NCBI GenBank assembly: GCA_021776025.1
Contig: JAJFGR010000003.1
Span: 62,001-126,000, forward strand
DNA from: Alphaproteobacteria bacterium
Lineage (GTDB): Bacteria > Pseudomonadota > Alphaproteobacteria > Micavibrionales > Micavibrionaceae
DNA: 64,000 bases
Direction of reading: 5' to 3'
Each line of letters starts with the position of its first letter. Within the stretch, counting starts at the first letter, position 1. The position numbers were made by a program, and so were the translations under genes. The notes under the pieces were generated by a model that saw only the letters and a program-made list of their open reading frames with translations, was not told where the DNA came from and ran no database searches. Below, piece by piece: positions 53,464 through 62,063 of the stretch.

Positions 53464-53978
53464 TGACATTCAAAAGCTTATTTGATAGCCGGATGAAGGC
53501 CATTATCACTGTTTCCCTTATTCTTAATGTTTTGTTGATAGGCGGCTTTGGTGGTCATGTTTATAAACGTTGGTCTTCTCACCCATGGCACCAAGTTAAG
53601 AAAGAACTTTCGCCGGAAACACGCAGTGTGATTGGGCGCACGTTTCAAAGCGCTTTTCGTGAAATTAAACCTTTAGGGAATGATGCGCGTAAGGTGCGCG
53701 CAGAACTTGTTAAAATCCTATCTGCCAATGAGTTTGATGCGGATGCTTTTGATAAGGCGGCTGAAAAGATGCGCGGCATTCGAAGTGAAATGAGCGCGAT
53801 TAAAATTCAAGCGACAAAAGATGCGGCGTCTCAGCTTTCTGTTGAAGAACGCCGCAAGATGGCGGACCGTATGGCTAAAATGGTTGGTGGAGGCCATGAA
53901 CGCCGTGTTAAGCGCCATCGAAAACCACATATGATTATGCCGGATCACAAGCCTGAACCTGTGGCCCAAAAAAAGTAG
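53463..53978 (+). CDS. Periplasmic metal-sensor-like protein (CnrX/CpxP-like)
   Basis: 171 residues from the ATG at 53463, which overlaps the previous stop (TAATG). An N-terminal membrane helix anchors a helical periplasmic domain (RTFQSAFREIKPLGNDARKVRAELVKILS) of the heavy-metal-sensor type. His residues occur after the anchor (SSHPWHQ) and in a His-rich tail (GGHERRVKRHRKPH). Probably senses metal or envelope stress and controls the sigma factor. Its end overlaps the converging GST gene by 44 bp. Confidence 0.65.
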   Translation: MTFKSLFDSRMKAIITVSLILNVLLIGGFGGHVYKRWSSHPWHQVKKELSPETRSVIGRTFQSAFREIKPLGNDARKVRAELVKILSANEFDADAFDKAAEKMRGIRSEMSAIKIQATKDAASQLSVEERRKMADRMAKMVGGGHERRVKRHRKPHMIMPDHKPEPVAQKK

Positions 53979-54609
53979 GTGCATCGCCAGATTTCCATGG
54001 TGGGTATTTTTTTGTGATGGCTTGAAACAAATCACTTTGCAGATGTGCATCCAGCCAGTTTTCCAATGGTTTAAATTTTAAATTTTCAAAACGCGTGCTA
54101 TTCACGGCGACGAATTGCCGGACAAATGGAAAAATTGCGTAGTCTGCAAGTGTATTGTAATCGGTAACCAATGTGCCGTTATTTTCAATGCGGTTATTCA
54201 GGTCTTTTAAAACTTCGACGCCGCGATCAAACATATCTGAACAATCCTCATCGGGGTAACGGTCCGGATATTTATAGCGGTCGAGTGCTGATTTAAATTC
54301 ATTGTCATTGCGGGTGATGAGCATTTGAGTTGTATCTTCTTCAACGTCTAACCATTCGTTTGGGTCTTGGCGGCCCAGCGCCCAGATCATAATTTCAAAA
54401 CTTTGCTCGATCACTTCGCCGTCTTGTAATTGCAAAACTGGAACAGTGGCTTTAGGAGAAATTTTGAGCATATGCGTAGGTTTATCGCGCAGGATGATCT
54501 CACGTAGTTCAACCGTTGCTCCAGAAGCATACAGCGCCAAACGCGCACGCATCGCATAGGGACAGCGGCGGAAAGAATATAAAATGGGATGGTTACTGGG
54601 CGTCGCCAT
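53935..54609 (-). CDS. Glutathione S-transferase-like protein
   Basis: 224 residues from the ATG at 54609. It has a thioredoxin-like N-terminal domain with YSFRRCPYAMRARLAL (Cys-Pro-Tyr site, as in glutaredoxin-2/omega-type GSTs) and ATVPVLQLQDGEVIEQSFEIM, then an all-helical C-terminal domain. It overlaps the end of trhO by 17 bp, so both are likely co-translated. Probably a thiol transferase. Confidence 0.82.
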   Translation of the reverse strand: MATPSNHPILYSFRRCPYAMRARLALYASGATVELREIILRDKPTHMLKISPKATVPVLQLQDGEVIEQSFEIMIWALGRQDPNEWLDVEEDTTQMLITRNDNEFKSALDRYKYPDRYPDEDCSDMFDRGVEVLKDLNNRIENNGTLVTDYNTLADYAIFPFVRQFVAVNSTRFENLKFKPLENWLDAHLQSDLFQAITKKYPPWKSGDAPTFFGPQVQACDPA

Positions 54610-55489
54610 AGCGCTCAGAATAATGCTTTTGGCGTTCACGTAGGGCTTTTTCACGCTCTGGGGTCAGTGTGTCTTTGCAGTAATGACAGGAAATTCCATG
54701 TTCGAATTCCGGGCGCTCAGTTTCTTCGGCACTTAAGGGTTCGCGGCAGGCATGGCAGACTTTCCAGTCACCTTCGGAGAGGCCATGGCCGACTGATACG
54801 CGCTGGTCAAAGACAAAGCAATCGCCTTTCCATTTGCTCTCATCGGATGAAACTGTTTCAAGATATTTTAAAATGCCGCCTTTGAGGTGGTATACATTTT
54901 CGAAGCCGTGGGCGAGCATGTAGGAGCTGGCCTTTTCACAGCGGATGCCGCCGGTGCAAAACATTGCGACTTTTTTGTGTTTTTTGGGGTTGAGATTTTC
55001 TTCCACCCAATCGGGGAATTCGGTGAAGACTTTCATATTTGGGTCAACGGCACCTTCAAAAATTCCAACCTTGGTTTCGTAATCATTGCGGGTATCAAGA
55101 AGTAAAACTTCCGGATCGTTAATCAGATCGTTCCAATCTTGTGCCTCCACATACTCGCCGACTTGCTTGTTTGGGTCAGCTTCTGGTTTGCGTAGGGTGA
55201 TCAGTTCTTTTTTCGGGCGGACCTTGAAACGGTTAAAGGGCTGTTCAGAGGCCTCAGAGAATTTTAACTCGCCCTCTTTGATGTCTAGCAAATCATTTAA
55301 AAAATCGATCATTTTATCGAGCTCTTCCGGCGCGGCGCCAATAGTGCCGTTAATCCCCTCTGGCGCTAGTAGCAGCGTACCGCAAAGGCTAGGCGTATGG
55401 GTGTCGTAAAAGGCATAGATAGCCTTGCGAAGTGTTTCAATGTCTTCGACCGGGGTGAATTTGTATAGAGCTGCAACTTTATAGGCCAT
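54593..55489 (-). CDS. trhO: tRNA uridine(34) hydroxylase TrhO
   Basis: 298 residues, YceA/TrhO type: N-terminal acylphosphatase-like region, then rhodanese domain with active-site Cys in MFCTGGIRCEKAS and a C-terminal zinc-like region (VCHACREPL, ISCHYCKDTL). It makes 5-hydroxyuridine at wobble U34 using oxygen. It lies with the GST-like gene. Confidence 0.92.
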   Translation of the reverse strand: MAYKVAALYKFTPVEDIETLRKAIYAFYDTHTPSLCGTLLLAPEGINGTIGAAPEELDKMIDFLNDLLDIKEGELKFSEASEQPFNRFKVRPKKELITLRKPEADPNKQVGEYVEAQDWNDLINDPEVLLLDTRNDYETKVGIFEGAVDPNMKVFTEFPDWVEENLNPKKHKKVAMFCTGGIRCEKASSYMLAHGFENVYHLKGGILKYLETVSSDESKWKGDCFVFDQRVSVGHGLSEGDWKVCHACREPLSAEETERPEFEHGISCHYCKDTLTPEREKALRERQKHYSERYGDAQ

Positions 55490-55593
55490 GAGGGGGGTTA
55501 TAATCGATCACAGAAAAATTTGCAAACCCCCTTGAAACCTGCTAATTCAGCGTTAAATAATATGTTTACGATAACTTTTAATGGAGAAAACAC

Positions 55594-56175
55594 ATGCTCG
55601 GTATTGGCGATCAGGTTCCAGAATTTGAAATTACAGGCGTAAAGCCCGGTTTTAACGTCCACGAAGAAAACGGCGAAAGCGCGTTTGAGACGATTACAGA
55701 AGGCAGTTTTGAAGGAAAGTGGAAGGTTTTCTTCTTCTATCCGAAAGATTTCACGTTTATTTGCCCGACTGAAATTATGGAGTTTGCGGCTCTTCAGGAA
55801 GAATTTGATAAACGAGGCGCTGTTGTTCTTGGCGGCAGCACAGATAACGAGTTTTGTAAGTTGGCTTGGCGCCGTGAGCATTCGGGATTGAGCAAGCTTA
55901 ACCAGTGGTCGTTTGCAGACACGAATGGATCATTGGTTGATGGTCTTGGTGTGCGTGAGGCGAATGCTGGTGTGGCGCTACGTGCGACGTTTATTGTTGA
56001 CCCTAATAACGTGATCCAGCATGTATCGGTGAATGGTTTGAGCGTAGGTCGTAACCCGGCAGAAACGTTGCGCATTCTCGATGCTGCGCAGTCTGAGGGT
56101 CTATGTCCATGTAGCCGCGCTGCTGGCGGCGACACGATTGATGTTTCTGCAGAAGCTGAGAAAATGGCCGCTTAA
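55594..56175 (+). CDS. AhpC/Prx1-family peroxiredoxin
   Basis: 193 residues. Peroxidatic Cys57 in DFTFICPTEI, REANAGVALRATFIV, and resolving Cys171/Cys173 in GLCPCSRAAGG, like AhpC proteins with an AhpD-type reductant. It reduces peroxides. A GGAG site precedes the ATG and a terminator follows. Confidence 0.9.
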   Translation: MLGIGDQVPEFEITGVKPGFNVHEENGESAFETITEGSFEGKWKVFFFYPKDFTFICPTEIMEFAALQEEFDKRGAVVLGGSTDNEFCKLAWRREHSGLSKLNQWSFADTNGSLVDGLGVREANAGVALRATFIVDPNNVIQHVSVNGLSVGRNPAETLRILDAAQSEGLCPCSRAAGGDTIDVSAEAEKMAA

Positions 56176-56195
56176 TTTTACGATAAATGGATTTG

Positions 56196-56227
56196 AAAAG
56201 GGCGTCTTTATGACGCCTTTTTTGTTT
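56196..56227 (+). terminator. Terminator after peroxiredoxin gene
   Basis: Stem AAAAGGGCGTC / GACGCCTTTTT with a 5 nt loop (TTTAT) and a T run, 20 bp after the stop. It abuts the MscS relic. Confidence 0.8.
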
Positions 56228-56265
56228 TTGTAATAAGAACTTCGCGGTGTGGGTATGGAATTGTT
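56222..56265 (-). pseudogene. Fossil of a second MscS C-terminus
   Basis: On the minus strand this stretch encodes IPYPHREVLITKTK, against IPYPHREVLITKAK at the end of the intact MscS (57229-58518). Of six base differences over the 14 codons, five are synonymous. The rest of that copy is absent. It lies behind the membrane gene 56291-57223. Confidence 0.6.
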
Positions 56266-56290
56266 GTACTGGTGGTTTCCGTGGTTTTTG

Positions 56291-57223
56291 TCAAACTTTT
56301 TGTCTCAACAGTTTCGTTAGGGAGTAGACAAAACCTCCCAAGCCTAATAACCCGCTGACGAGCGTCACGACAAGGATCACAAATTCATAATTACCTGCAT
56401 TTTCTGTGGTGGTGTAGATGCCTGTGGCGATGCAAGGGGTAAGCAAGAAAACTGCGTAGCGGGCGATGGGTGCTTTTTCTGAGATGGTCGCAAGAAGGTT
56501 GCCAGATTTCTCCAGCATTTGGTTTTTACGCAAGGGAAAATATAAGAGCGCCAGCAATACTGGCAGCACAAAAACTGAGATCGGAACCTGGGGCACTGTG
56601 ACAAAAAGGAAGTACAAGGTGGTTAAGACTATGGCGGCTCTGACTTCCCATTTACCAAAGCTTAAATCAGCGGGGCTTATTTTGTGCAGCACCATGTGAC
56701 CGGCAGCAAAAAGAGCGGTCAGGGTGAAGCTGTAGCTAAAGAAAGCTTCTTCACCGACTAAGAGTGATGGATCGCCGGAGCGCCAACCCGCCGCCCACAG
56801 CCCGAAGAAAATACCGGAGGCGGTAGCAAGAATAACCGATTGTTTGGTCGTCTTAAGCATCATGCGCATGGCGTAAAGGCCGACCATGACTGTTAGCAAG
56901 CTATGCCAGGAAAGGGCCGTGACAACGATTGAAAATGGGAAGGGCATGTCGGGCTGTGTGCCATAGGTGGTGGTCATGAGAACACCTTCGATCATCCAGC
57001 CGAAGAACCCACCCGCCAAAAACAGAGCGGTTTTGGTTTTGATGTTGAAAGTCTTGATGACGATTAGGAGCAGCCAAGCACTGTAGGTATAGAACAGCCA
57101 AGTGAGGATATAGCCTTCTGCGCTATCCGCGCTGCGTGGCAGGCCGTAGAAAATACCTTCTGAGACCACCCAGAAAATCAGCCCCAGAACCATGATAGCT
57201 GAAATTTTTTTGAGAACGGCCAT
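56291..57223 (-). CDS. Polytopic membrane protein, unknown function
   Basis: 310 residues with about nine to ten membrane helices, for example MVLGLIFWVVSEGIFYGLP and LFLAGGFFGWMIEGVLM. Conserved-looking Trp, Gly and Glu residues are in the membrane; no family recognised. It starts 6 bp after the mscS stop, suggesting one transcription unit with it. Confidence 0.65.
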   Translation of the reverse strand: MAVLKKISAIMVLGLIFWVVSEGIFYGLPRSADSAEGYILTWLFYTYSAWLLLIVIKTFNIKTKTALFLAGGFFGWMIEGVLMTTTYGTQPDMPFPFSIVVTALSWHSLLTVMVGLYAMRMMLKTTKQSVILATASGIFFGLWAAGWRSGDPSLLVGEEAFFSYSFTLTALFAAGHMVLHKISPADLSFGKWEVRAAIVLTTLYFLFVTVPQVPISVFVLPVLLALLYFPLRKNQMLEKSGNLLATISEKAPIARYAVFLLTPCIATGIYTTTENAGNYEFVILVVTLVSGLLGLGGFVYSLTKLLRQKV

Positions 57224-57228
57224 GCGGT

Positions 57229-58518
57229 TTATTTTGCTTTTGTAATGAGAACTTCGCGGTGGGGATAGGGGATTTTGATATTGTTTTCTTGGAACGCATC
57301 CCAGAGTTTGAGCATGACGGCGGCGCGCATATTGGTAACGCCTTTTTCCGCATCTTTAATCCAGAAACGTAGCTTGAAATTTAACGAGCTGTCGCCAAAT
57401 TCAACGAAATGGCAGACGGCTTCAGGGTCTTTGCAGATGCGCTCATGCGCGTCTGATGCGGCCTCTACGGCGATTTTGCTGATTTCATGTGGGTTGTGTG
57501 AATAATCAACGCCAAATACCACTTCCACGCGGATGAGGGTGTTGCCGTGGGACCAGTTGACCACTTGCTGGGTGATGAAATCTTCGTTGGGAATGAGGAA
57601 AGACTTATTATCGCGGGTGACGACTTCGGTATAGCGTGCGCCCATGTGCTGGACCCAGCCGAAGGTGCCGTCGGTCATTTCCAGCACATCGCCCGGTTCG
57701 ATGGAACGATCCATCAGGAGCAGCATGCCGGAGAACAGGTTGGAGACGCCTTTTTGTAGGCCAAAACCAATTCCCAAGCCAATCGCACCACCAAAGACGG
57801 CGAAGAGCGAGAGGTCGATACCGGCGCTGGTGATGCCGATAAGCAAGGCAAAGACGATGAGCGTGATGCGGACAATTTTACCGACGAGAACTTGTGAAGA
57901 GCGGTTGAGGCTTTTGACCTCCATGACGCGGCGTTCGGCAAAAGTCGACATGAAAATTGCCAGATAGAGCAGGGCGAAGATGGAGAATAGTCCTTTTATG
58001 ACAGCCAAGGCAGACAGACGGCCTTCACCGGTATCAAAGCCGATAGCATCCAGCGCTGCGGTAGTTTCATCCAGTACGCCGAAGATGCTGAGCGCGGCTA
58101 TGATCCAGATCGACAGAGCAAAAAAATTACGAACAAGTTTGTTGCTGATAAGCTGTACGGCGGCGCGGATGAATATCCAGGCCAGCAGGAGTTTCATAAT
58201 GACCACCGACAAACCAATATCAATGTTCATGAAGGCTGAATCAGCTACGCGGCTGGCAATGAAAACCAGGGTTAGGACGATGATGGGTAGGATGAGTTTG
58301 CGCAAATTATGCAGGACGCGCCTTGCGGTATATGGCACCTGCATGGCATCGATTTTTTCGATCAGTGGCGTGCGGATGAAGCGATAGGCAATTGAGCCAA
58401 TGGCGAAGGAGCCGGCGACAATGGCAACTTGTAAGAACGTATCGCTGGACCAGAAATAGCTGCCGCACCAATTGGCGAGCGCATCCCAGTATTTTTGGAT
58501 GTTGATGTTTTCAAGCAT
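57229..58518 (-). CDS. mscS: Small-conductance mechanosensitive channel (MscS family)
   Basis: 429 residues. Several N-terminal helices precede the pore and beta domain: GLGIGFGLQKGVSNLFSGMLLLMD, then RSIEPGDVLEM, GARYTEVVTRDNKSFLIPN, typical of MscS. The C-terminus is PYPHREVLITKAK. It should open on membrane tension. Confidence 0.9.
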   Translation of the reverse strand: MLENINIQKYWDALANWCGSYFWSSDTFLQVAIVAGSFAIGSIAYRFIRTPLIEKIDAMQVPYTARRVLHNLRKLILPIIVLTLVFIASRVADSAFMNIDIGLSVVIMKLLLAWIFIRAAVQLISNKLVRNFFALSIWIIAALSIFGVLDETTAALDAIGFDTGEGRLSALAVIKGLFSIFALLYLAIFMSTFAERRVMEVKSLNRSSQVLVGKIVRITLIVFALLIGITSAGIDLSLFAVFGGAIGLGIGFGLQKGVSNLFSGMLLLMDRSIEPGDVLEMTDGTFGWVQHMGARYTEVVTRDNKSFLIPNEDFITQQVVNWSHGNTLIRVEVVFGVDYSHNPHEISKIAVEAASDAHERICKDPEAVCHFVEFGDSSLNFKLRFWIKDAEKGVTNMRAAVMLKLWDAFQENNIKIPYPHREVLITKAK

Positions 58519-58538
58519 AGCAACAGCTTAAGGCGTCA

Positions 58539-59183
58539 TTACGCACTAATCAAGCGCACAGCTTCTTTGGGGTAAGTTTCGCGGAATTCTTCATTGAGGT
58601 CTGCTGGACGTGACATCAGGCGGAAGAAGATTGGGCCGCAGAGTAGGTCAATGGCCATTTTCGGGTCGAGAGAGCCCCGGAATTCACGGGCTTTCTGGCC
58701 TTCTTGGACGCTGAATTCAATGGCATCAAGTAGCGGCGTGAGGAAGGTGCCGGAGAAAATCTTTTGGGCTTTCTCATCGGCTTGCGCTTCTGAGAACAGT
58801 TGGGCAATGGTTTCGCCGTTATTACCGTCGAGCATGCGGATCAACTTATCTAGCTGCATGATGATGGCTTCGGTATTATTCTTTGGTGTTGGTAGCGGGC
58901 TTTGAATGCCGGGCTGGCTGATCAATGCGTCCATCACAACAGCAGTTTTATTCGGCCACCAGCGGTAAATGGTGGTTTTGCCGACCTTGGCTTTTTTGGC
59001 GATTGCTTCGATGGAAAGTTCCTGCACGCTCATATGCAAGAGCAGTGAATTTGTGGCTTTTAAAATGGCGTTTTTGGATTTTGTGGAGCGGGGACGACCT
59101 TTTTTTGTATTGGGCACAACTTTCAGCGTGCTGTCTTGTTTAGGTGTGTCTTCGTCGTTGATGTAAGCGGCAGGCTGTGTCAT
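58539..59183 (-). CDS. TetR-family transcriptional regulator
   Basis: 214 residues from the ATG at 59183, with a GAGAGG site 7 nt upstream. An N-terminal helix-turn-helix (KATNSLLLHMSVQELSIEAIAKKAKVGKTTIYRWWPNK, motif split at GKTTIYRWW) is followed by a C-terminal ligand domain. It may control mscS and its neighbour, which lie 21 bp downstream on the same strand. The first 35 residues are a polar tail. Confidence 0.87.
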   Translation of the reverse strand: MTQPAAYINDEDTPKQDSTLKVVPNTKKGRPRSTKSKNAILKATNSLLLHMSVQELSIEAIAKKAKVGKTTIYRWWPNKTAVVMDALISQPGIQSPLPTPKNNTEAIIMQLDKLIRMLDGNNGETIAQLFSEAQADEKAQKIFSGTFLTPLLDAIEFSVQEGQKAREFRGSLDPKMAIDLLCGPIFFRLMSRPADLNEEFRETYPKEAVRLISA

Positions 59184-59373
59184 TGGATGTCCTCTCAAAA
59201 GAAACTAAAACGCGTTGTTTCGTATTTTTAATTTCAAAGTTCTTGAAGAAGCGACAATGGCGGGTTTGGGAAAAAAATGCAAGGGCACATTTGCGGTTTT
59301 TTTGAAAAAAAGATGTGAAAAACTATAAATATTTTATGTCAGAAAATGCTAATATTATGCAACGATGCGGAGA

Positions 59374-61728
59374 CTAACGTATGCCGACCCATTCGCTGCC
59401 GTTACAATATTGCATAACGTTTTGATCGTCGTTGTAGATCATTTCCCCGGCGGGCCCGTTGGGGGAGGAGCAGTCGCTGGTTATTGCGCCGGGGCCTTTT
59501 CGGGTGCAGCGGACGAGTTGGAGGCTGAGCTTATTTGTGCCGGCTGCTCCGCCGTCATTGAACCTGATACTCCTCGCCGTAGCTTGAGTCCATTCTGTTG
59601 ATGACCAATACCATACACCCGAGGTGTTAAATCCGCCAATGGCGACGTTATTTGTATACATTAGGCCTAACTCATTCCGTGCGGGCAGATACCAGTCTGT
59701 TTGTCCATGGACGGACAGGGTGTCGCAATATTCTGCAGCAACGTAGGGGGCGGGTGTGCCGGAGCCGGATAGAGCAACAAGAAGCGCTGTATTGGCTGCA
59801 CCCGTGTCACAGGAGGGGCCTGTTGTTCCGCAATTGACTATCGCCGTATCTAGTGAGTTGTTTAATCCATCGTCCCATGTGTATGTCCCGGCGTCAGCGG
59901 GGGTTGTGTACATTGCTATGTTGCCGTCCGGTGACAAGCCGGCATAGACGCTGCCGTCACTACAAACATCGCCGATGGTTGAGCAGCCAGTTGGGCCGAC
60001 GCTACCGATGCCGCCCGTTGCTTTAAATAAGCTTCCAATTTCAGCGTCGCTGAGCGCGCGATTATATACACGCACATCGTCAACTTCACCATCGAAATGC
60101 TCATTGTTGGTATGCGAGGCTCCAATCACAAAATCATGTGCGCTGGAGGCTGTCGCCGTACCGCAAGCAGAGTAATCAAGAACAGTTCCAGTGACGGTTC
60201 CACATGTCGTTCCGCCTACTGTTAAATCTTGGGCTATACCATCAACGTAAAGCTCCATGGTTTTTGCGGTTTGGTCAAAGACTGCGGCCACATGATACCA
60301 GTTGCCATTACTGATTACAGTGTTTGTAGTGAGTGTCTGTGTTGATGTTGCCTGGGAAGTCCCTGTTGTGCCAGCAGATAATTGACCGTTATCAACCCAC
60401 ATACCGTAACCACCGCCGGTCCATCCCCAATGACCTTTGGATAAAGGACGTGTTAGGGAGGCGGCATTGTTCGTGTTGATCCATGCCGATAAGGTGAAAC
60501 TTTGCGTGGTGCCGAAATCAAGTTCTCCGCCAGCCGGATCACCAACAATAACGCGGTCATTGGCCCCATCAAAACTTAGGGAGCCACCTACGTTTCCAGA
60601 AACCCAGTTCGCTGTGGGGTCCGCTGGAAAACCGGTTAATGTTCCGTTATTTGACCCGCCAGTATCTGCAGCTGTTGAGGTATTGCCGGACTCATCCAAT
60701 TTCCAGTGGCCGACAAGGCCGGCGCTTGGCGCCCCGCCGGTGGTGGTTTTCGGGCCCATAGAGATCCAGTTGGCGCCGTTGCAATATTGTATTTGCCCTT
60801 CGGTGTTGTTGTAGCCGACTTCACCAATAGCGCCCGTGGGGGCGGTGCAGGTTCCAGCGCCGCCGGTTTCTTTTGGACCCATATCGATCCAGTTTGTGCC
60901 ATCACAATATTGCATGACGGATTCGTCGTTGTTGTACCACATCACGGCTTCGTAAGCGGCGTTGCAGGTGACAGGGCCGGTGAGTGAGGATGCGAGGACG
61001 GCGATGTCGGCGGCTGTCAGGGCGCGGTTATAAATTCGGATATCGTCCATCAATCCGTCAAATGCATAGGTCGAACCATCGGTGCTGATTTTGTAGCCAT
61101 TGTTATTAAATTTCACAATATCAAACGTTAGATTGACTGACGAATCGAGAACACCATCGATATAAAAGAAACCATCATTCGTCGTGTTATCTACAAAATT
61201 CGCTACGAAGGCTATGTGATGCCAGGTGTCATCATTTACTGTGGCGGTTGCCGTAAATTTTTCCCCTATAGCGCCATTTCCATGGTCAAACGTCGGAGAA
61301 CCGTTTTCTAGATAAAGGTTGTAATTGTTATTAACTGAGCTTGTATCCTGCAAAAAAACCATGGCTCCACTAGCATTAGACACGCTGGTCTTAACCCATG
61401 CAGCGACTGTTAGATCGCCGTTTATCCGCAAGTTTGTGGTAGTGGCAACGTCAAGCATGACACGGTCATCCGTCCCGTCAAAGGCCATTGCCCCGCCGAT
61501 TTTTCCGCCCGTTCCTTGCCATGTTGGGTTGCCGAATAAAGTGCCGTCATAGCCATTGGCTGTTTCATCGCTGGCGTTTGTGCCCACTGTTTCATCCAGC
61601 GCCCAATGGCCGACAAGGTTGGATGTGGTGTCTTGGGCGTGTGCGGGCAGGGTGGCGCATAGCAAAAATGCTGCAAACACAAGGGCTTGCAGGATCAGCG
61701 CTCGGTTATGGCGATTAAATGCCCCCAC
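59374..61728 (-). CDS. Secreted LamG/DUF1566 multidomain surface protein
   Basis: 784 residues from a GTG at 61728 (GGGGAG site, 4 nt spacing); a TTG at 61740 gives 788. Signal peptide cut near AHAQD. Order: LamG domain (about 40-255), two copies of a short Cys module (about 258-330; ESVMQYCDGTNWIDMGPK and GQIQYCNGANWISMGPK), second LamG (about 340-565), DUF1566/Lcl-like region (about 590-745, WYLPARNELGLMY), and a third module (NVMQYCNGSEWVGIR) at the end. LamG domains usually bind carbohydrate or protein ligands. Exported, probably surface-associated. Confidence 0.78.
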   Translation of the reverse strand: MGAFNRHNRALILQALVFAAFLLCATLPAHAQDTTSNLVGHWALDETVGTNASDETANGYDGTLFGNPTWQGTGGKIGGAMAFDGTDDRVMLDVATTTNLRINGDLTVAAWVKTSVSNASGAMVFLQDTSSVNNNYNLYLENGSPTFDHGNGAIGEKFTATATVNDDTWHHIAFVANFVDNTTNDGFFYIDGVLDSSVNLTFDIVKFNNNGYKISTDGSTYAFDGLMDDIRIYNRALTAADIAVLASSLTGPVTCNAAYEAVMWYNNDESVMQYCDGTNWIDMGPKETGGAGTCTAPTGAIGEVGYNNTEGQIQYCNGANWISMGPKTTTGGAPSAGLVGHWKLDESGNTSTAADTGGSNNGTLTGFPADPTANWVSGNVGGSLSFDGANDRVIVGDPAGGELDFGTTQSFTLSAWINTNNAASLTRPLSKGHWGWTGGGYGMWVDNGQLSAGTTGTSQATSTQTLTTNTVISNGNWYHVAAVFDQTAKTMELYVDGIAQDLTVGGTTCGTVTGTVLDYSACGTATASSAHDFVIGASHTNNEHFDGEVDDVRVYNRALSDAEIGSLFKATGGIGSVGPTGCSTIGDVCSDGSVYAGLSPDGNIAMYTTPADAGTYTWDDGLNNSLDTAIVNCGTTGPSCDTGAANTALLVALSGSGTPAPYVAAEYCDTLSVHGQTDWYLPARNELGLMYTNNVAIGGFNTSGVWYWSSTEWTQATARSIRFNDGGAAGTNKLSLQLVRCTRKGPGAITSDCSSPNGPAGEMIYNDDQNVMQYCNGSEWVGIR

Positions 61729-61812
61729 TTTGCTCCCCAAATTGATATAAATATTCGTTATCTTACTATTATTGCAGGTTTTTTGTTAAGGGGGCTTTAA
61801 CGATCTGTGCAT

Positions 61813-61891
61813 TTTATCCCCTGAACAGCGTTGCTCGTCGCTTACGTATTCATCTATACGCTGCGCTTCTCGCGCTTTGTCAGGGAATAAA
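61813..61891. repeat. Inverted-repeat element in intergenic gap
   Basis: The 335 bp gap between the LamG gene and the RimK-like gene holds arms TTTATCCCCTGA (61813-61824) and TCAGGGAATAAA (61880-61891) with one mismatch, a nested AGCG/CGCT, and an inner hairpin CGTAT (61845) / ATACG (61856). Resembles a REP-like palindromic unit or a structured RNA. The other parts of the gap show no feature I can name. Confidence 0.4.
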
Positions 61892-62063
61892 CTGCTTTGA
61901 TCGGGCTTATTTTGCTGTAAGAATGCATACGTGCTATGCAAAATTTGCAATTCTGGAATTTTTTCTATAAATTATGGCTCAATCATGGCGCTTATTTGTT
62001 TTTACCCTAATCTTCCTAAAGTCGGTTAGGGCCATAAAACCAGTATCGAGAGAGGGAGATTTT

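Noticed and set aside
56222-57275. Direct-repeat (att-like) duplication flanking the membrane gene
   Set aside because: The matching segments differ by mostly synonymous changes, which fits an old paralogous coding region better than a recent att repeat.
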